The notes: generated by a model from the sequence alone, not told the origin. A DNA stretch of 64,000 nt from Desmodesmus armatus (GCA_007449985.2 VIIQ02000679.1:263001-327000); one strand, 5' to 3'; shown: positions 36,097 through 47,835, numbered from the stretch's first letter. Numbers and translations: made by a program.

Positions 36097-39000
36097 ATTG
36101 CAGACCCCAGACCAGACGGTGCCCTGTGTGACACAGCCCGTGACTGCTGCAGCGGCAAGTGTGATGGAGGACGCTGTAAGTGGCCCAAGTTACCCTGGCC
36201 TCACCATCGGGCCCGTGCACTGTATAATTCGTTTGGGGTGCATTCATTGCATTCGAACGCCCCGAGCCCTGGCAGGGCCACTTGTCAGCGTGCACAGCAC
36301 AAGACATGCTTAGGTCTGCCACCGGCATGTTCGGCCATCCCAGCGCAGCACAGCCTAGCGGGTACGCCCCCGGGGTGCGGCACCCCAGGGTAGTGATGGG
36401 GCCCACAACTGACCCTGGCCGGCCCTGCATCGCAGCGACTGACCCCCTTATGCATGGATCCAACCGGCCGCTGTAGCATGCCGGCGCAGGGGGTGGCGTC
36501 TGGCGGTTGGGTATGTTTCAGCTGCGGCACAGTTGATGTTCTGCTTGTGCAGGATCACTAAACTGCAAGTGTGTGTAGGTGCTTCAAGTGTGTCAATTGC
36601 GCACCATGCTTCTGATGCTGCCCGAGTTGCTGGTGGTGTGTCTGTGTGCACAGGCTGTGCAAGCAACAAGAAGGCACTCACCGAAAGCTGCACCGCCCCC
36701 GGCGACTGCTGCAGCAACATCTGTGTTGACGGGAAATGTAAGTTTCAGGCCAGCACTTACAGCAATGCAGCCCTTGATGGCTCCACACATATTGCGATCA
36801 CATGTCACGTGGGGCTCATGTCTCTGCCTAGGGTGTTTGCCAAACTCAGTGAGCCCAAGTTGGCTGGTTACTGTCGAGCAACTTGATGAGCAATGACCAA
36901 TCTCTCTTTTGGTGTTTGTGCAGGTGCTGCCCCATGCACACTGCCCACCGGCCCAGGGAGTGGCGAATGCACTGCAGACGCCAACTGCTGTGCAGCTGAC
37001 ACGTGTTACCTCAACGCGGGTGGCTTCCCAAACCCTGAGGCATTCTGTGAGTATGGCTGTGTCACCGCTGAGCAGCTAACATCAACTGCAGCAGCATGTT
37101 CACAACTGCCAGCCTACATGGAGTGGATGTGCAAGTTCTTCAGCCACTTGAACGTGAGGACGATGTGTTGCCAGCAGCCAACGTCTACGTTCTTCTTGCG
37201 CACACATGTGTGCAAGGAAACAATGAAGCCAAAGCTTGCCTGGTCATGAGTGTTGGCATGTTGTACATATACACATGTGTCCCTCAGTGATAGTCAAGTT
37301 GACAGGCCATCTGACTCTGACACTGAACCTGTGTCCAATTCTTACCCCTGTACCTGCACAGGCTGTGCCAGTGGCAAGAAGACTGCGGGCGAAGATTGCA
37401 GTAGCCCGAGTGACTGCTGCAGCAGTAACTGTAAAGACAGTGTTTGTAAGTTGCACTTCAGACGCACGTACAGCTGAGCATTGCAGCCCTGCTGTGTGCC
37501 AGTGGGACCAATTGTATGCGATGTAGTGCAACAGTGGCATGTGCAGCCCATATTCATACTATGGGTTTTTACTATGGGTTATAGTATAACCCAGACTCTC
37601 AGAGTCCGGGACGCATTTATGTATGTGCTCAGCCTGCCAAAGATCCAGTACCTGAGCAACCGCCCTGCATGTCTTTTGTGCAGGTGCTGACACCTGTTCA
37701 GATGACACAGGCGTTGGGTCCGGTCAGTGCGTAGATGATGGCAATTGCTGCGGCACCAACCAGTGCTACCCCAACGGCGACAACCTTGGTTTGGGGGCAT
37801 TCTGTAAGTCACTCACGTGCAGTCTCTTTGGTGCCAATGAGTAGTGGCTAGAGCACTGCGGCAGCAGCACCTCTCTGAGGTCTGCCACTGGGTCGTACAG
37901 TACAGCCACCTTCGAGTGTGGTCGCTGACCAGGACTGATGTTGCTTCCTGGTTGTTGCATCACCTGTCAAGCAGCTACTAGAACCATGCAGCATGCAGGA
38001 GCTGAAGCTGTGCTGCCCTGCCTGCTGCTGTTGCTCGCCCTGTGGCCTGTGTCAGGCTGCGACCTGTTATTGGACAATGAGGTGTGTACCTCCTCAACCG
38101 ATTGCTGCGGAGGTTTTTGCAACCCCGCCATTGGGCAAAGCGAATGTGAGTGTCGCAAGTTGTGCAACAGCATACAGCAGGCATGCAAGACACACCAGTG
38201 CTGTATGTGTCAGCATGCACAGAGCCTAGCTGCCATACTCAACGCTTCTAGAAGCCGCTGCGCAGCAGGCCTCTTGATGTCCTTGTGACCGCCAGCTTGA
38301 TGCTGTCATTAGAGCAGGCTTGAGCACTTCTTCTTTGAAAGCAGAAGGTTTGCAGCTCCTCCCTCACGCTTGGCCCCGCTTGCTAGATCAGGTTGCCATC
38401 ATGATAGTACTGCGTAAACAGCGGGGGTAAATGCCATTGCAATGAGAGTGTGCATGCGTATGTGTTGTGTGCATATTTGCTGCCAACAGGTGCTGGGCAG
38501 GCGTGCTTCTCTGGCAACACCCGGGTGCGTATCCGGGAGCAAGCGGAGCCTGTCACCATGCGCGAGCTCCAAACTGGCCAGCACGTTTTGTGCCTTGACA
38601 CCAATGAAGACCTGAGGATCCCCACCACGCCCTCGTGGTGTGAGGTCAAGAACTGGATCCATGCCCAGCAGGTGACCTTCATGGAGTGAACAATCAAATC
38701 TGAGCTCGATTTTTGACACCCATATTGTACTACACTAGTAGGTGGGCTAAGCCCCGGGCTTCAGTGAACAGACAATGCCCAGCAGACGCCCCCAACTTTG
38801 CAAGCAACCTGCAGTCAACAACAGTTGATGAGCCCCTTCAATAGTGGGTTCGACTCATGGATTGGCCGTTGCTGTGTGCTGGGCAACTTTGATTTGGGAC
38901 ATGTCAACATTATGTTTGCCGATGTGAGTGTGGCCGGGCTTGAACCTGCTGGTTGCCAATCAGTGTAATCAACGTTTTTGCAGGTGAACTTCACTCAGGT

Positions 39001-40975
39001 CCGCTTCAGGTTCAGCAGGCCAGGTGGCAGGGGCGAGGACAGCCTGACAGTGTCGCCTACCCACCTCTTCATGAAGCTGACGGGGGCTGCTGTCAAGGCA
39101 GGCGACACTGCAACAAGCGTGGACATGTGTGAGTTCCGAGTGCCAGATTTGTGTGGTCACAGCCGCTGTCGCGGCAAATCCTGGCATCATAAGTGGACCA
39201 ATTGCTGCAGTGGCTGCCACTGCAGCAGTAGCCAGCAGATGGCATCGGCTAGGAGCATCTAAGACACAGTGTGGCATGCGGTAATATCTGCACGCACAGG
39301 ACAGCAGCAGTTGCTGACCGTTATGGCCCTGTCTCATGTCTTTGTGGTGCCGCAGCGCACCAGTCCACACCTCGCATTATGATTGCTTGCTTGCTGTGTC
39401 AGCCATCACGACTCTCATCGTACTGAGCGGGCTGCTTGGCGTGCTGTCTGTTTTTGTGCTTTATCTGTGTGTGCCGCAGTTGGCAGATTCGAGCTGAAGC
39501 CAGCTCGACTCATCACCGTGGGCGACCTCTTCCCCGTGCTCATCAACCCGGCAAAGCCTGGGGATGGGTTTGTGGTGCTGGCGGTCAGTGCAGTGGAGGG
39601 TGTTCGTGATGAAGGGATGTACATGCCATGGATTGAGAAGAGCTTCCTGGTGGCCGAGGATGTTGTGATGCCACTGTGAGTATTTCTTTTTCTTGGACTG
39701 CTGTCAAAATTTCGCCAGCTGGGCCAGTTGCAGTACAGCCGGGCTGGGCAGATGGCCAAGGTATGTTTTGAATTGGGTCTTAGGGTTCAGGCTTCAGAGC
39801 TTAGGGCGAAACCCCTAACCAGCCTAGGCCCTGGCATGGGAAATATTTAGTCAGGGAGAAAACTCCGCGTCAACTCAGTAAGGGCTGCATGAGGAGCTTA
39901 AGAGCTGCTAGTATGCCTTGACAAGCACAGTGTTTCTGATAATCACATGTTCAGCAGGTCACTGCAGCTGTCACAGCATTGACTGCTGTGGTCTGCATTT
40001 ACCAGGCCCTGTTGAGCAGCGGCTGCTCAATGTGCTGGGTCCGGGATGGGCTCAAGTGAGTCATAAGACTTCCAGCTGATGCTACTGCCATGGCATGACT
40101 TTGATTGTGTTGGGTCATGCTGGGGGCTGGCTGTTGCTACACACCGCATGCACTGATATTGGGTGTATGTCCTGCGGCATTTGCAGGAACGTTGACAGCA
40201 GGACGAGCGTGTGGGGCCCAGCAGGCCTCGACGGCTTCAAGCAAGCCCACCTCCAGTACCTCAGGGCATGCCTGTTCATGACAAGGTTTCAGCCCAACGG
40301 CACTTCAGGGCTGAATGGCAAATGGAACGGTGACCCAAAGTGAGGAACGCCCTGCCTTTTGAATCTGTGCCCGGGTGCTCATGCTAACCGGGTTGCCTTG
40401 AAGGCTGTGTCAATCGTGCAGTGTCCTGCACTGCCAGTACTTAGTAATCGCACAATTGACAATCCCTGAGAGTTCTCCGGCATCCAGAAAATGCTGTTTT
40501 GCTGGGGCTGGGCATCGCCAAACGCATGCGCACTACGGTTTTGTTGTGAGTGCTCGCACTTGGCAAGTCACTAAGTGACGGTGCATCTGGACCAGCTGAC
40601 ATCATGACTACGCAGTCACCGGCTAATGCAAGGTCACCATCACACAGTAAAGCTATCCAAAACAGCAAACACAGTCCAACCCAGGTCCCAACTGACTTGC
40701 CTGTGCTGCTGTGCTGCTTTGGCTTCAGGTGGCCTGGCCTTGAGACGATCCGCAACGCTCTGGCACCTTACCGTGCAGCTGGCAAGACCCTGAACTTCAC
40801 GGTCATGCAGGAGTGGTTCCTGCCGCAGTACGAGGAATGGAAAAAGGACGAGGCCAAGGCCATTACCCTGGACCAGACCATCGCCTTCCTGAGTACTGAA
40901 AAGCTGTGGATCGAGCCGGCACCTGGACAACGCACAGAGGTGGAAGACATGACCGGCCTTCTCAACAGCCTGTGA
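34963..40975 (+). CDS. secreted cysteine-module protein with Hedgehog-type Hint domain
   Basis: Thirteen exons total 1956 bases (651 residues): 34963-35109, 35399-35711, 36104-36175, 36654-36737, 36924-37046, 37362-37445, 37684-37803, 38056-38145, 38490-38671, 38984-39128, 39480-39675, 40187-40339 and 40729-40975. Order: signal peptide (MWVFGSLSVLVVLTVLS); an Asp/Tyr/His/Arg-rich segment; six Cys modules with a CC core (CDTARDCCSGKC, CTAPGDCCSNIC, CTADANCCAADTC and so on); then a Hint domain starting ACFSGNTRVRI and containing VSPTHLFM and GMYMPWIE. Hint domains splice or cleave themselves through the N-terminal Cys; in Hedgehog this releases the upstream part. Cys and His are present, but the usual Thr three residues before the His is Ser, and Ala replaces Gly before the Cys. 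The join between exons 11 and 12 is the least certain. A cell-surface or wall protein with an auto-cleaved N-terminus is my inference. Confidence 0.82.
36052..36093 (+). repeat. CTG trinucleotide run
   Basis: About fourteen CTG units in the intron just before the first Cys-module exon of the Hint gene. They form part of the pyrimidine-rich tract leading to the acceptor at 36102-36103. Similar CTG runs precede the acceptor at 63850. Confidence 0.9.
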
Positions 40976-42467
40976 TATGTTGGTCAACCACAGCTAGCGG
41001 CTAGCATGTGTGGCGACTGTGAGGGGTGCACACTGCAGTTCAAGCCCCAGGCTGCTCCTGCTTCGAGTTGTGACTACCCACAAGACGGCAATAGGGCCTG
41101 TGTGAGTTGCTCAGTGTTTTAGCACTCTTTCGACATTGGATGTCGACAGAGGGCCGCCCTTGTGGCTGAAGTGCCACCCGGTCCCTGCAGCTTGATCTGT
41201 CACTGCGACATTTGACGTGTTACGGTGCAAAGTTGGGTCTGAACATGGTAACTTACTGCGCCACTACATGCGGAGCACTGCATGTGGGTGCTGCTGTCAC
41301 TTTGCTATGCTACCTAGTAGTTTCAGCTTGCTGCGTGGCCCACTCTGAGCCTGTGCTGAGCATACGTCACTGTAAGCAGTGAAAATACAAGATGCCAAGC
41401 GTCCTGCACCATGTGACAGTGTCAAACTGCCAGTGGCCCTGCAGCACACAAGCTGTGCTGCCATCAGCTTGCAGGGCAGCACATGTGCTGTAAAATTTAG
41501 CACCCCCTGAGGCGTCCAATCTGCTTTCTCAGTGCGCTGTCTGATGGGTGCTGCCGCAGCAGTAGCACTATGCTGTCAGAGGAGCACTGGTTGTATGACA
41601 CTAATACACCAGCAGCCTTGAGCCAGCTGCCGACTGTGTGTTCAGGCACACCCTCAACCACTCAACAGCAACAGTAATGGCCAGCAAGCCAGAATGACAT
41701 CATACACCATCAGCGCCTGACAGATGGAGTCCAACATTCCCTGCACAAGCTGTAACAGTGTGACCTACACCTCTTGCTCACTGAACACTCTGGCTCAAAT
41801 CACCAGAGTGTACAACAGGTTGCTACCAAGCACCATTTAAATAAACCAGTGAACCACCTTATAAATCACCAGAGTGTACTACAGGTTGCTACCAAGCAAC
41901 CGCTGTTCTGCAGGTGCGTTCCTTGTGCTTTTGCAGGCAGAGTGTTGCTATTGTTGACATCAGCACAGCTCAGCAGGAGGAACAGCCAGCATGACCCAGC
42001 ACCAATGATCACAGTGGAGCTTCAAGCATCAGATGCAACATCCAGCCCAGCAGGAGGACAGCAACTGGCCAGGCACCTTCAGGTCACAGTGAGCTAAGGG
42101 TTTGGGGGCCCCGAAGCTCGTCTAGCTTCAGCTGCACATGCATATGCATCACTTACTACTTCTTTTCGTTGACAGACACGGCAGCTTCAGCCTCTGCGAT
42201 CTTATTACAACAGAGTGTACTACAGCAGCGCTATCAGCTAGCTGCACACGCAGCAGCAGTAGTTACGCAGGTCACCTGCACGGTGCTATACCACAGCTTG
42301 CGCACAACCGTAACCAGCATACCAAAGACTCACTTTGCGTCCTCAGTGAGGAAGGGGTTCAACATAAGTCTGCCCCACCAAGCTGATCTCAGCCACGGCG
42401 GGTTGTGGGCCGCGTCGGCATCAACTTGACGCTGCGCGCAGACCAACACAAAGCAGCAGGCAGGGCG
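40976..42467. other. intergenic, no gene recognised
   Basis: Spacer between the Hint gene and a fragment resembling the F-box/WD40 gene end. Apart from the direct repeat at 41797-41898, and a partial third copy of its AGAGTGTACTACAG core near 42213, nothing is recognised. Confidence 0.5.
41797..41898 (+). repeat. direct repeat, two 36-base copies
   Basis: AAATCACCAGAGTGTAC-ACAGGTTGCTACCAAGCA occurs at 41797-41832 and 41863-41898 with one base difference. Confidence 0.9.
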
Positions 42468-42662
42468 CTACTGTCCCCAAAACTTGAGCTTTGACAGCTG
42501 CTTGGCAGCAGCGGCAGCAACCATACTGCCTCTGCCAGCACCAGCCAACCCTGCACTGAACAGCTGGCCTGAGCCTCCAGAAACGCCATCAACCCTTCCG
42601 GACCCAGACCTCATTGGAGAGACACAGGCAGACCCCTGAAACACATTGAGGTGCATACTCAT
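42468..42662 (-). pseudogene. fragment resembling the 3' end of the F-box/WD40 gene
   Basis: On the minus strand this reads VAAAAAKQLSKLKFWGQ and stop, almost the same as the C-terminus of the F-box/WD40 gene ending at 53018 (VAAAAAAEQLSKLKFWRQ and stop). A Gly/Ser-rich stretch precedes it in both. No upstream F-box or WD40 exon is present nearby, so it looks like a duplicated gene end. It sits next to the acylated coiled-coil gene at 43038, whose paralogue sits next to the full F-box/WD40 gene. Confidence 0.65.
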
Positions 42663-42716
42663 GCCCGCTGAGTGATCCGCAATTTTTTCACAAAGCAGTA
42701 CTGCTAGTCCCAGATA

Positions 42717-42806
42717 GGAAGTATGGCCGAGAGGTTTAAAGCGTTGGCTTGCTAAGCCATTGTGTTTTTTTTTTAAGCACCGAAGGTTCGAATCCTTCTA
42801 CTTCCG
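42717..42806 (+). tRNA. trnS-GCU: tRNA-Ser(GCU), plastid-like
   Basis: A 90-base cloverleaf. Acceptor stem GGAAGTA pairs with TACTTCC (42799-42805), the anticodon loop is TTGCTAA with anticodon GCT, a long variable arm contains a T run, and the T arm is AAGGTTCGAATCCTT. A long variable arm is expected for tRNA-Ser. The D-arm/anticodon sequence (GGTTTAAAGCGTTGGCTTGC) and the T-rich variable arm resemble chloroplast trnS-GCU of green algae rather than a GC-rich nuclear tRNA. CCA is not encoded. It may be a plastid-derived insertion in nuclear DNA. Confidence 0.85.
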
Positions 42807-43037
42807 TATTTTCGGCTAGTGGCACAGGATCAGCGTGGGCTTTCAGCTAATATCTGCGTGGGCCAGTTTGTGCTGTGAAGTGCAATGGTGGGCCAGATTA
42901 TGTAAGTCCAGTTCGTCAACCCCCACCAACCGTTTTGCGGCAGCTCCATGTCGCCTGGAGCATGAACACTGGGACATTCTCGGCTGCAAGGCGCTTTTAG
43001 TGCAAAACAAGGAGCGACAACACACCCACCGGTTGCC

Positions 43038-43808
43038 ATGGGGTGCGTGGCCTCCAAGTCAGGGGAGGTTGCATCTCGCACAGCTTCAACAACTATGAGA
43101 ATCGAAAAGCTTCTGGCTGATATCCGCATTTCCGCAGAGGGCCAGCGGCAGCATGGTGCAGCAAGCGAGGAGCTAGGCGAACAGCTTGCACTGCTCACGT
43201 ATCTGAGCGAGCAGGACCTTGCAGGAGACAGACATGTGCCGCATAGGGCCCCATCAAGACAGGACGAGCAGCTCGCCGTTGCTTCACAGCCAGACTTGGC
43301 TGAGGAGCTCAGCATGGCCCAGCAGGCATGTACTGCTCTGCAACAGCAGCTGGACGCAGCACAGGGCAATCCAGCAAAGACTACCAAAGAGTTGGAAGCA
43401 TCCCGCCAGCATGAAGCACAGCTGCAGGAGCAGGTGCTCACGTATCTGCAGCGCGTGTCTCAGCTGGAAGACAGGCTCAGCACAGCACTGGGAATTGCTG
43501 CAGTGTCGCGGCAGGAGAATGCTTCTCTGCAGGAACAGCTGAACACTGTGCAACAAAAGGCGGCTGGTCTGCAACAGCAGGTTACAGCTTCACAGCAACA
43601 AGTGGCTGACCTGCAGGAGCAGCTGTCAACAGAGTGCTCTAAGGTGGATGACCGTGAGAAGGCCGTAGCTGAGCTGAAAGCGGCGATTGAGAAAGAAAAG
43701 AAATGTGCAGTGGCTGCGCTGGACTCAATAGATGCCCTCTTTTTGAAACACATTGAAGAAGGGCAGGAGTTTATGATGTTTGATCTCGGAGTTTCTTCGG
43801 AAGCCTAG
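43038..43808 (+). CDS. acylated coiled-coil protein, copy 1
   Basis: Single-exon gene of 256 residues. The N-terminus MGCVASKS is a strong N-myristoylation signal (Gly2) with a palmitoylatable Cys3, so membrane attachment is likely. Most of the rest is Gln/Glu/Leu-rich coiled coil (LQQQVTASQQQVADLQEQLS and similar heptads). No enzymatic domain is seen and I do not recognise a named family. A paralogue at 50783-51727 shares the first ~25 residues almost exactly and much of the coil. The sequence just before the ATG (CGACAACACACC...CGGTTGC) is also shared, so promoter and gene were duplicated together. Start chosen for the acylation motif. Confidence 0.8.
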   Translation: MGCVASKSGEVASRTASTTMRIEKLLADIRISAEGQRQHGAASEELGEQLALLTYLSEQDLAGDRHVPHRAPSRQDEQLAVASQPDLAEELSMAQQACTALQQQLDAAQGNPAKTTKELEASRQHEAQLQEQVLTYLQRVSQLEDRLSTALGIAAVSRQENASLQEQLNTVQQKAAGLQQQVTASQQQVADLQEQLSTECSKVDDREKAVAELKAAIEKEKKCAVAALDSIDALFLKHIEEGQEFMMFDLGVSSEA

Positions 43809-45047
43809 CTTGAAACATACAGCATGCTAACTGGCAGTACCAGCAGCAGGAGCAACAGCGCCAGCAGCAGCGTGCTGGCGTGACGGGTGACGTGGCAAGG
43901 TGTATGGATACGGCAATTACCGTGTGTACACATAGACATACGTATGCCATACGGCTGGTGCACTGCAGTGCCAGAGTAGCACTGAGATCATTTGAGGGTC
44001 GGACCCTGCCAGGGTGTGTGGCACACAGTGTGCAAGGTGTGCCTCCCAGAGGTTGCACTGCAACCTCTGGGAGGCACACAGCCAGTACTCTGGCAGAGTA
44101 CTGGCTGTGACAGTTTGCTTTCAGGCCTTGGGCCAGTAATGTGAGCTGCTGTCACCGGCAGCTGTTCCGCGTCGGGTGCCAACTAAGTGCCACAGTGCCG
44201 CTGGTTTTGTGGACTGCTGTGCCACAATATGCAGCGCCCACAGGTTGGCAAAAAGCCTGCTGCTTTTCATGCAGGCCCTCTGTTGGGATGTGGTTGGGTG
44301 CACAAAACAACCAGTACTTGGATGTTACACAGAACATCGCCCGTTTGGGGAGCCAACAAAAGGCTCATTGGGCAAAAGCAAAGTCTGTCCCGAGACAAAA
44401 TGACTAACCACACAAAAAAACCGTCCTTCAACAACCAACGGTCGGCAGTGTTCCCTTGTATCATCAGACTGGTTGTACCCGCACGTGTGGTGGTGTACAC
44501 TTTTGTCCCCAGGTTGACTGTGTTGACAGGCATATATGCAGCATATTTTGCCACATAGCAAGCCGCTCAGTGAGTGGGACCAGCCTCGCAGCTGCTTCGG
44601 CCTTACTGGTAGTAACCAGGCACTCCCTTCCCTAGTCACGGTGTTGAGGCGCAAGGCACAGCTCTCATGTCAGGGGAGATTATCAAAGCTGGACGTGCAC
44701 CTTTTTGATATTGTGGGCAAGCAAACTCTCACCGTGACGGTCATGTGTCAGACTCTGAGCGGCTCAGGAACAGCAACCATTGGTGTCATGGGTGTCGGGG
44801 GCCGGCGCCGTTCATGAGGAGCAGCAAGATACAAGCTTTGGTGCTTGTCCGACAAAACGGTGGCACAAAACGATGTCTCATGTCATAAATACTGCTGGCT
44901 GCTGAGACCTGTCATCCGGCATGCACTCAATCAGACTGCCTGCAATGGCAACTGTCTACATGTTGGCTGCACATGTGTTGCAATATGATTCAACGCCACT
45001 AGGCCTCAGCAACAACTGCCCATCTCATAGCTACGCAACTGTCACTC
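43809..45047. other. intergenic, with two strong palindromes; no gene recognised
   Basis: Other than the palindromes at 44037-44109 nothing is clear. A plus-strand stretch ending near 44815 (KQTLTVTVMCQTLSGSGTATIG) is mildly protein-like but lacks supporting splice sites. Confidence 0.4.
44037..44109. repeat. two adjacent near-perfect palindromes
   Basis: First: 21-base arms, 44037-44057 and 44059-44079, around a single C (GTGTGCCTCCCAGAGGTTGC on the left). Second: 15-base arms, 44077-44091 and 44095-44109, around GGC (CACAGCCAGTACTCT on the left). Both are exact by eye. Confidence 0.93.
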
Positions 45048-47787
45048 TCACTCGGCCATCACCCAGTTGGGTTTGACTTCTTTGACCTGCCAGCAGCAGC
45101 AGCAGGGGCAGCGGCGGCAGCAGCAGCAGCAGCAACAAGGACAACAGCGCAGCAAGGGTATGAGTCCAATCACAAAGCAGCTGCCCCCCTACAATGATCA
45201 GCAACATTGCTGACACGTCACTAGAAACCATGATATTTTTATCCACTGCTATCTCAGATGACCTGGTTATCTGTACCCGGACTGGTTCACATTCGATAGA
45301 GCAATGATTGTGTCAGCTGGCAGGCCCTCTACTACACCCTCGCTGATTTCTTCTTTGCATGACTGGCCTTTGGTTCATGTGCAGACACATCTCCAGCCGC
45401 TGCAGAGTGTTAAGGCACCGTGCGTTGGTGTCTCAAGCAGCAGCAGCCTTGCAAGGACTGCAAGCACAAGCAATTCCCTTGTCCCGCCGGTGCTGCTTGC
45501 GGGGCGTTGCTGCATGCTGCATTGAGTTCAGCTGTTTGAGCCTATGTTTGGGGGCTGTAGGCCAGTAATGTTCTCACCATGATGGCGATGTTGCTGAAAC
45601 CTAAGGATCACATGTCCCTATATGAGTTGGGCCGACACTCACGGCCTGATCCTGAAGGCAAAAGCAAGCTGGTGGTAGCCCTCAGCAGGCAGCTTGATGC
45701 CTGCTGCTGAAGAGGAGCAGTCCACGTGCATGATGGCACCCTAATGACACACAGTGCGTGGAGGGCTTGGGGTTTAGGCTTTAGGGCGAGGGGGGGGGGC
45801 AACACACGCGATGGCATGCAATGTCACTGTCACTTGTACGGGCCATACAAGTCTTGAGGAGCCCACACCTCAAAATTGAGGCTGCTGATTGTAACCATTC
45901 ATGAGCCCTTGGCTGGCGAGTGCGGAGGCTGCGCAACCTTTTCCCCAATGCATGTACTGTACTGAAACGTACGGCAGTCTTGCACTGGGCAACTTGTGTG
46001 CTTTGCTGCATTCACCTGCACTGCAGATAGATAATCTATATTCTGAAGTTCACAATAACATCATCATCATGATGGTGGGGCTGTGGTCTCAGCCAGGGTG
46101 CCAGTAACAGCAGCGCCGTCTCGCACCTTGATGTCAAACGTGTCGCGCTCTGCGCTCGCGCTCATGGAGCCAGACTGAGCGTTTCTTATCAGGGACTCAA
46201 CCACCTCTGTCAAGACCTGCGTCAGGTCCTCTCCCTGCATACAGGGCCAGGACAATTATTGAATTCACCTGGCTCGAGCCTGGTGGACATTGCCCTTGTT
46301 GTTTTGCGAAAAAGCCCATGTAACATACTGGGTTCGCCGCTGTTTCACAGAGCGCGGGGCAGTGGGGCGGAAGGGGGCTGCGTGTTACCCCCCCCCCCCC
46401 CCCCCAGTGATTCTTGACAGCCAGGGCCGCCAGGGTGCTCTCGACCCCTGGTCATTTATTAGCCCAGCCCCTTGCTCAGCTGTTATATGTTGCCATCAGC
46501 CTGGTAGCAAACAAACCTCACTTGCGCCCTGTATGTTCATGCTGTAGTATCATGCTGTGCCATGTTGTGCTGCGCCGTGCCCTACTTCCCCGATAGTCAT
46601 ACTATGCGCGGCGCATGAGCACTGCAACTGATGCAGCTAAGCCATACTGTCATACAAGACTTTGTCACCAGCCGCTGCACCTCAGGTGCAGCGCAGCCTC
46701 TCATCATGAAACAAAACTGAGATGCAGTACAATTGCATGGCGCCTTGGTGGAGCCTGGGTTGGAAAAAGAGGTGTGGGCGGTAATTTTGCGCGAGTGCGG
46801 TAGGTGGTGCAAGTGTTACAGGTGCAGTGCACAGATCAACCTTATTGATACCCTGGGTGCGCAGAGGGTTGATTGTTGGTTCCTCTTGGCTAAGCCATGT
46901 GGTGCTGCCACTTGCAACCTGCAAGTGCTCTGTTGCTTAGACACCTTGGAGGGGCCTGAGAGATGCATGCCTGATGCACCTATAGCACATAAGCAGCTAT
47001 ATAGATAGGGCTCAGCATGCACTGACAGCGACCTGTTCTAAGCCACCAAATATTCGGGTGGGAGAATCACTCACCAAATCCCTTGCAGCACGTTCCAGCA
47101 TGTCCATCACAGATTTCATCTGTGTTTGCAGCTCTGCCTGCAGCTCCTGGACAGCCACCCCAGCTGTGTAAGGGAAGAATGATCCGACAACCATTGCCAC
47201 GCCACGGGTGTCCCAGAGCCTCTTGCCAAAGTATGCATGGTCCCAGCCCTGCTGGAAGGCGGCTCTCTTGGAGTCAGTTTTGCAGACATGTTGTAGTCTA
47301 GTGCCTGTGAAGTAGAGTGCAGCGGCAGCACAACGTTTCATCATATGATGTGCATACAGGTGACCCACAGTGCAGCAACACAAACAGCAACACCAAGACG
47401 AGAGACACAGCACTCACAGCATTACTAATAGCTGTGGCACAGCAGCAAGGAAAGTGGTACTAGCACGGTGCCTGCGCCTCGCCCCCCCCCCACCCAAACA
47501 CACACACTTACGTTGGCAAGTGCGTCGGAGATGAGATCTTGGGCGCTGCCAATGATCTGTTTGCGGATGAAGCCTTGGGGATCAGACACACCAGCCTTTG
47601 CAGCATCAATGACTGCCCCCGCCTGGTCCAAAGCAGTGCCAAAATGGTCGACCTTTGGGACAGCTTTTTCCAGTTCCTTCTTCCCTTTTTTTAGGAGGTC
47701 ACCCGCTGTACCACCTATCCTAATGCTGCTGGCAGGGTGTGCTTCCAACAGCAGCAGGCACAGCAGCAGGCACTCAAAAAGTGCCAT
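45048..47787 (-). CDS. secreted or membrane protein of unknown function
   Basis: Six exons on the minus strand total 771 bases (256 residues): 47508-47787, 47075-47304, 46127-46234, 45643-45740, 45578-45593 and 45048-45086. It begins with a signal peptide (MALFECLLLCLLLLEAHPASS), then an amphipathic stretch (ALDQAGAVIDAAKAGVSD), GWDHAYFGKRLWDTRGVAMV, ELQAELQTQMKSVMDMLE, VDCSSSAAGIKLPAEGYHQL and a short tail VKEVKPNWVMAE. No family is recognised. Two points are weak: the first donor (GTGTGT, chosen for phase, four bases past a better-looking GTAAGT), and the last three exons, which replace an alternative read-through stop at 46067. A GGGC repeat lies just upstream of the start. Confidence 0.5.
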
Positions 47788-47835
47788 GTAAGAATATGGC
47801 CCGTGTCCTGCGCAGCAGTGAATGCATGCAAAGAT

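Noticed and set aside
39676..40186. Extra exon near 40006-40058 in the Hint gene (ALLSSGCSMCWVRDGL)
   Set aside because: It has an acceptor and a GTGAGT donor, but its phase does not match the exon 11 end. Skipping it keeps the whole gene in frame.
44536..44817. Possible small plus-strand gene ending TLTVTVMCQTLSGSGTATIG
   Set aside because: Only part reads like protein, and no start context or linked exon was found.
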